Part shown: in pieces, positions 60,738 to 64,000 of the stretch
Layout of the letters: each line of letters starts with the position of its first letter
How positions within the stretch are numbered: the first letter of the stretch is position 1
Source: Lampris incognitus
Lineage: Eukaryota > Chordata > Actinopteri > Lampriformes > Lampridae
Length of the DNA: 64,000 nucleotides
NCBI RefSeq assembly: GCF_029633865.1
Contig: NC_079213.1
Span: 95,701,320-95,765,319 of the forward strand
Direction of reading: 5' to 3'
Notes under the pieces: generated by a model
Databases searched by the model: none
The model's input: only the letters and a program-made list of their open reading frames with translations
Told to the model about the DNA's origin: nothing
Program-made: the position numbers and the translations under genes

Positions 60738-60745
60738 TGACGTCA
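60738..60745. promoter_or_regulatory. Consensus cAMP response element TGACGTCA
   Basis: A full palindromic CRE lies about 1.13 kb upstream of the midn ATG and about 370 bp upstream of the nearest CCAAT box. Partial CRE/AP-1-like sites occur nearby (TGACGCA near 60810; ACGTCA near 59888 in the proposed 5' intron). Mammalian midnolin is an immediate-early gene, so CREB control would be logical; this is inference. Confidence 0.5.
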
Positions 60746-62689
60746 TCCTCTTTCCTCTGACCTCCGCCACACAACGCGCAGACCAAATAATCGCCGGAGG
60801 TATGCAAATGACGCATTAGCCGGGGTATTCTCTTTAGGAAGAGCCCAAAGCCTAGGTCATCGGCATTATCCGATCTCTCATCTTTTGCACATTAAGAGAG
60901 AGGGGGGCGGATGGGGGCATCCAAGTTTAAAAAAAAAAAAGAGTGACCCGCGTCCTCTTGAGTAATCTCATGAACGTTTCGACATGATGTGTTTTTTCAG
61001 TCTCGGGGTACGGGGGGAAAGAGTTACTTACGCACGGATTCATAAGATCCAGACGCCGCTCGCCAAAAGAAAGAAAAAGAAAAGCATGAACTCGTTCAAT
61101 ACAAACACGGGCTTTAAATTTGAAAATTATATCATCAGTCGCCCTCTAGTGGTCGAAGGGCGAACTTTCACAAAATAAACAATTTAAGCGTGCCTCTGAT
61201 TCAGCGTTGTTGCTATGTTACTATATTCACTTATGACTTGATAGCACGCGGGGCAGAATTGGGAAGTATGATGACTATCATACAATTTTGTGAGCCATCC
61301 CTTCTTTGGCAATACAACTCAAGGTCCACTCATCCAAATGTCTTATACAATAAGCATGACTGGGTTAAAGCCAGTTACTCTGGCCAACGCCATAATAAAT
61401 AACGCTACAAAGGAGAGGCGTACGTACCGACTTCACACATCCATATTGCATCCATATTATATACATTGGCTGTCTCAGAGGAAACCTGCTGTCTGGAACA
61501 AGCCAAAAATTCAACCTCATGATCTGTCGTTGGTTTTTTTTTGTAAGAAAATCATGCCCACGTATTTTACATGGAAGATGGCAGTCAGCTGTTCGCTTCA
61601 AATCAATCTCCTCGTCCGCCTTTGTCAAGCGTTTACAACACATACACATGGGCTATAGCAATAATACCGTGAAGTAAAGGTACAGTAAAATACAGTAAAG
61701 CAATGCCATAATCAATCACCAGACATGAATAATGCACCTGCCTTGGTGCAAACGTGTGCTTACCAATTATTGTGGCGAAAACTGTGAAGCTCCGCGTAAA
61801 AGTATCTGACGTTACACTGTGCTGCCCCAGCTTTGGCATGTAACGTGAGCGGCAACTGTGAGAAACGCTTAAAATAAATCCAGATACTAGAAATATCCAC
61901 AAGGTGAGAACACGAACAAAAAGTCGGGGTGAAGAAAAAAAGAAATCACTCTGCCAGATCTGTGTGGTTTTACACGGTGTTGCGGTGTACACTGTGTATT
62001 CCAGTCCGGACGGTCCTGATCTGGTCCAAACAAGAGACCCGATCCCCGGTTTGCCGGCTGACGCACGTCTACGTTCACCGGTGTATATCGCTTACTAAAG
62101 CGCAGTTGAGGAAGTGAGACACTTCTTTAAGGGAGTCCTCTCGGTTATGGGTGTAGCCTTCGTGTTATGTCAGCGTGTGATTTAAGGTTGCCCCCTCATT
62201 TCGTACCCCCCCCCCCCGTGCCTTTTTTCTTTTTTTTAATCCCGATTGAAACAAAGTATCAGATGTGACCCGCGCGATAGAGACCGACCGCTCGTGCAAA
62301 GCGGCAGCGCTTGCTGCAGCCGGTCCGTGCAGGGAGAAAAGCCTTTTTCGTGGTTTCCACGGCGGAGCCCGTGTGAAACTTCAGCGACGCGTAATTTACG
62401 ACCTTAAGAGAAAGTCAATGAAACGAAAGCTTTACGGTATCATGGGTGTTGCTGTTCTTTTGACGACACAGATAAAAAAAAAAGTCACCGGCAAACAGAC
62501 CGCCTGGAAACCAGGAGTGTACGGTAAACACAACCTGATTTGCAGGAATTTGGCCCTGCATCTCTCCAGAAGCAACCCCAGACAACAGCAGGTCCCAAAC
62601 TCATTAGACCTTTGTCAGAACAGCTCATTATTTCAGTAGTTAGGTCAGCATTGGCACTCTCAACTTCAATTATCATTTCTATTTTTCCA

Positions 62690-62860
62690 CCCATCCGTCC
62701 ATCCATCCATCCATCCATCCATCCATCCATCCATCCATCCATCCATCCATCCATCCTCCAAGCCGCTTAACCCAAACGCTGGAGCCTATCCCAGCAGTCA
62801 TTGGGCGGCAGGCAGGGAGACACCCTGGACAGGCCGCCAGGCCATCACAGGGCCCTATTT
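62690..62860. repeat. (ATCC)n run with adjoining SINE-like fragment
   Basis: About 14 ATCC units (62697-62756), then AAGCCGCTTAACCC, GGAGCCTATCCCAGCAGTCA and TTGGGCGGCAGGCAGGGAGA, the same arrangement as at 9690-9800. Truncated after CAGGCCATCACAGG. Confidence 0.8.
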
Positions 62861-63410
62861 CAGCAGCTCATATATATTCTGTGTTTCAAAATCCAATACC
62901 TCTCCCAGATCTTAAATCTGCTCACTAGATTTGAGGGTTTTAGTTGGTGTTCAGTATTGTTTGTGTTGATAGTCAACCCACAGTAAATATGCTGTGTTAC
63001 CATTCTGGTAAATTGGAATAGACATTTTGAATTAAATAGTTTTGACTCAATTTGTCAGCTATTGTTACCACTTTAAATCCGTTACTGTGCCACATTAGGC
63101 TTGTATTTAATAACTGGTGCGGCCCAGCAGACATGCCGCAGATGGTCACTTCTACTCGGCCCAGCTACATCACACTTGTCTTGCTCAGATGGCTGATAAT
63201 CATCACACTGAGGTTCACAGCGAGGCAGTAATCGATAGCTAGCACAGTGTGTCAGAAAGAAAAACACAGAACAAATACTGCTTAGAAAAATGCTAACATC
63301 TCAGCTGAGATCTGTCCTTCAAGCTGCAGGACAGACCGTCTGGTCTGATTACAAGACACGTTACATACAGTAAGACACCGGATCACACTATCTCAGAACT
63401 GAATCACCTT

Positions 63411-63446
63411 TGTGTGTGTGTGTGTGTGCGCGCGCGCGCGCGTGTG
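63411..63446. repeat. (GT)n-(GC)n alternating tract
   Basis: Pure alternating purine-pyrimidine run of GT then GC units, a sequence type that adopts Z-DNA readily. Confidence 0.9.
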
Positions 63447-64000
63447 CATTTGGGAGAGGGCAGAGTTGCTTAAGAAAACATTGGCGTTATCTCCCACAGA
63501 CTCCTTGAACAAACAGGGGTGCCTGTCTTTGCCTAACTCCAGTAGCCATTTCTATCTCTGCCTCTGTCTCCATGTATTTGCGTTTCCCTCTGCTGTGCGT
63601 TGGTCCCTTTATCTGCTCTTGTCGCCGTATCTTACACAGCTGATACCGCCGAACAGTTTGTCCAGTGGTTATGCTGAGCACCTGAAATGGCGGTCTCTCA
63701 GTCACCTGAGGACGGAGAAACACGAAGGTTTAAACATTCGTGAAATGCGGTCTATTGTTGTGATTGAGCCGTATCAACCATCAGTCTGAACGCACATCAA
63801 TTATTTGCCAATCTGCAGAGACTCTCCCTCTCGCTCTCTCTTTCTGTCTTTTTCTTTGTTCGTGTTGCTAAAAAGATATCGTCTTTTCCGTTTAAATGAT
63901 TTTGTTAAATTTGTTTAAAGAAGTATGTTAACTAAAGACTGGTTCTCTTTCTCTCTCTCTGATAGCCCTTTTCGACCAAAATAGCTCTGGTTCAGGCACC

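Larger units (their letters stand above)
60401..64000. other. Region upstream of midn, no second gene supported
   Basis: CpG-containing from 60.4 to about 62.4 kb, then ordinary. Open frames up to 125 codons occur on both strands without recognised motifs. It includes the CRE at 60738, a C-run at 62207-62217, an (ATCC)n run and a SINE fragment near 62.7-62.87 kb, and a GT/GC alternating run at 63411-63446. Confidence 0.5.

Noticed and set aside
60616..60816. 66-codon minus-strand frame upstream of midn as an upstream coding exon
   Set aside because: No splice sites that join it to midn in frame and no known motif. It overlaps the CRE and is more likely regulatory DNA.
62265..62639. 124-codon plus-strand frame near the right end as a second gene
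   Set aside because: No recognised domain, mixed composition, and it runs into a repeat-rich area; chance frame in CpG-rich DNA.

Overview
The window is a piece of a teleost fish nuclear genome. It carries one recognisable host gene with vertebrate-type split exons. The rest is intron or intergenic DNA full of (CA)n/(GA)n microsatellites and fish-type transposable elements (RTE and L2 LINEs, tRNA-like SINEs, Tc1/mariner and hAT DNA transposons). Nothing bacterial, plasmid-like or viral was seen.

Host gene: midnolin (midn) lies on the minus strand. Seven coding exons can be joined between 59609 (ATG) and 29789 (stop). Every junction has a GT donor and an AG acceptor, and the parts total 1695 nt, exactly 565 codons (564 aa plus stop). 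The protein has an N-terminal ubiquitin-like domain, a split substrate-capture ('Catch') region, a His/Gln/Pro-rich linker and a basic C-terminal helix, the layout known for the midnolin-proteasome pathway. A non-coding 5' exon, inverted CCAAT boxes, a GC box and a consensus CRE lie at 60.0-60.75 kb. The 3'UTR runs below 29.8 kb and may reach about 26.2 kb. Introns 3 (15.0 kb) and 6 (9.0 kb) are swollen with repeats.

Left part (1-22 kb), mostly transposons: 0.08-4.2 kb is a decayed RTE-type LINE on the minus strand, split by a SINE. 8.24-9.44 kb is a palindromic (foldback) Tc1 element. 12.18-12.56 kb is an internally deleted derivative of the same RTE LINE, abutting a 5'-truncated L2 LINE. 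The L2 is cut by hAT copy 1 (13.49-15.87 kb). A second, oppositely oriented hAT copy lies at 19.37-21.75 kb. The target-site duplications of the two hAT copies are exchanged, and the missing 3' half of the L2 lies inverted just before copy 2. The 3.5 kb between them, which includes a histone H3 pseudogene fragment, was therefore inverted by recombination between the two hAT copies.

Right part: intron 3 of midn contains a nested stack at 48.7-51.2 kb. A hAT-like element holds a SINE, which holds a small hAT MITE, which holds a second copy of the foldback Tc1 element in opposite orientation to the first. The three inner levels each have an exact target-site duplication. From 60.4 kb to the end I see the CpG-rich upstream region of midn and no second gene that can be supported.
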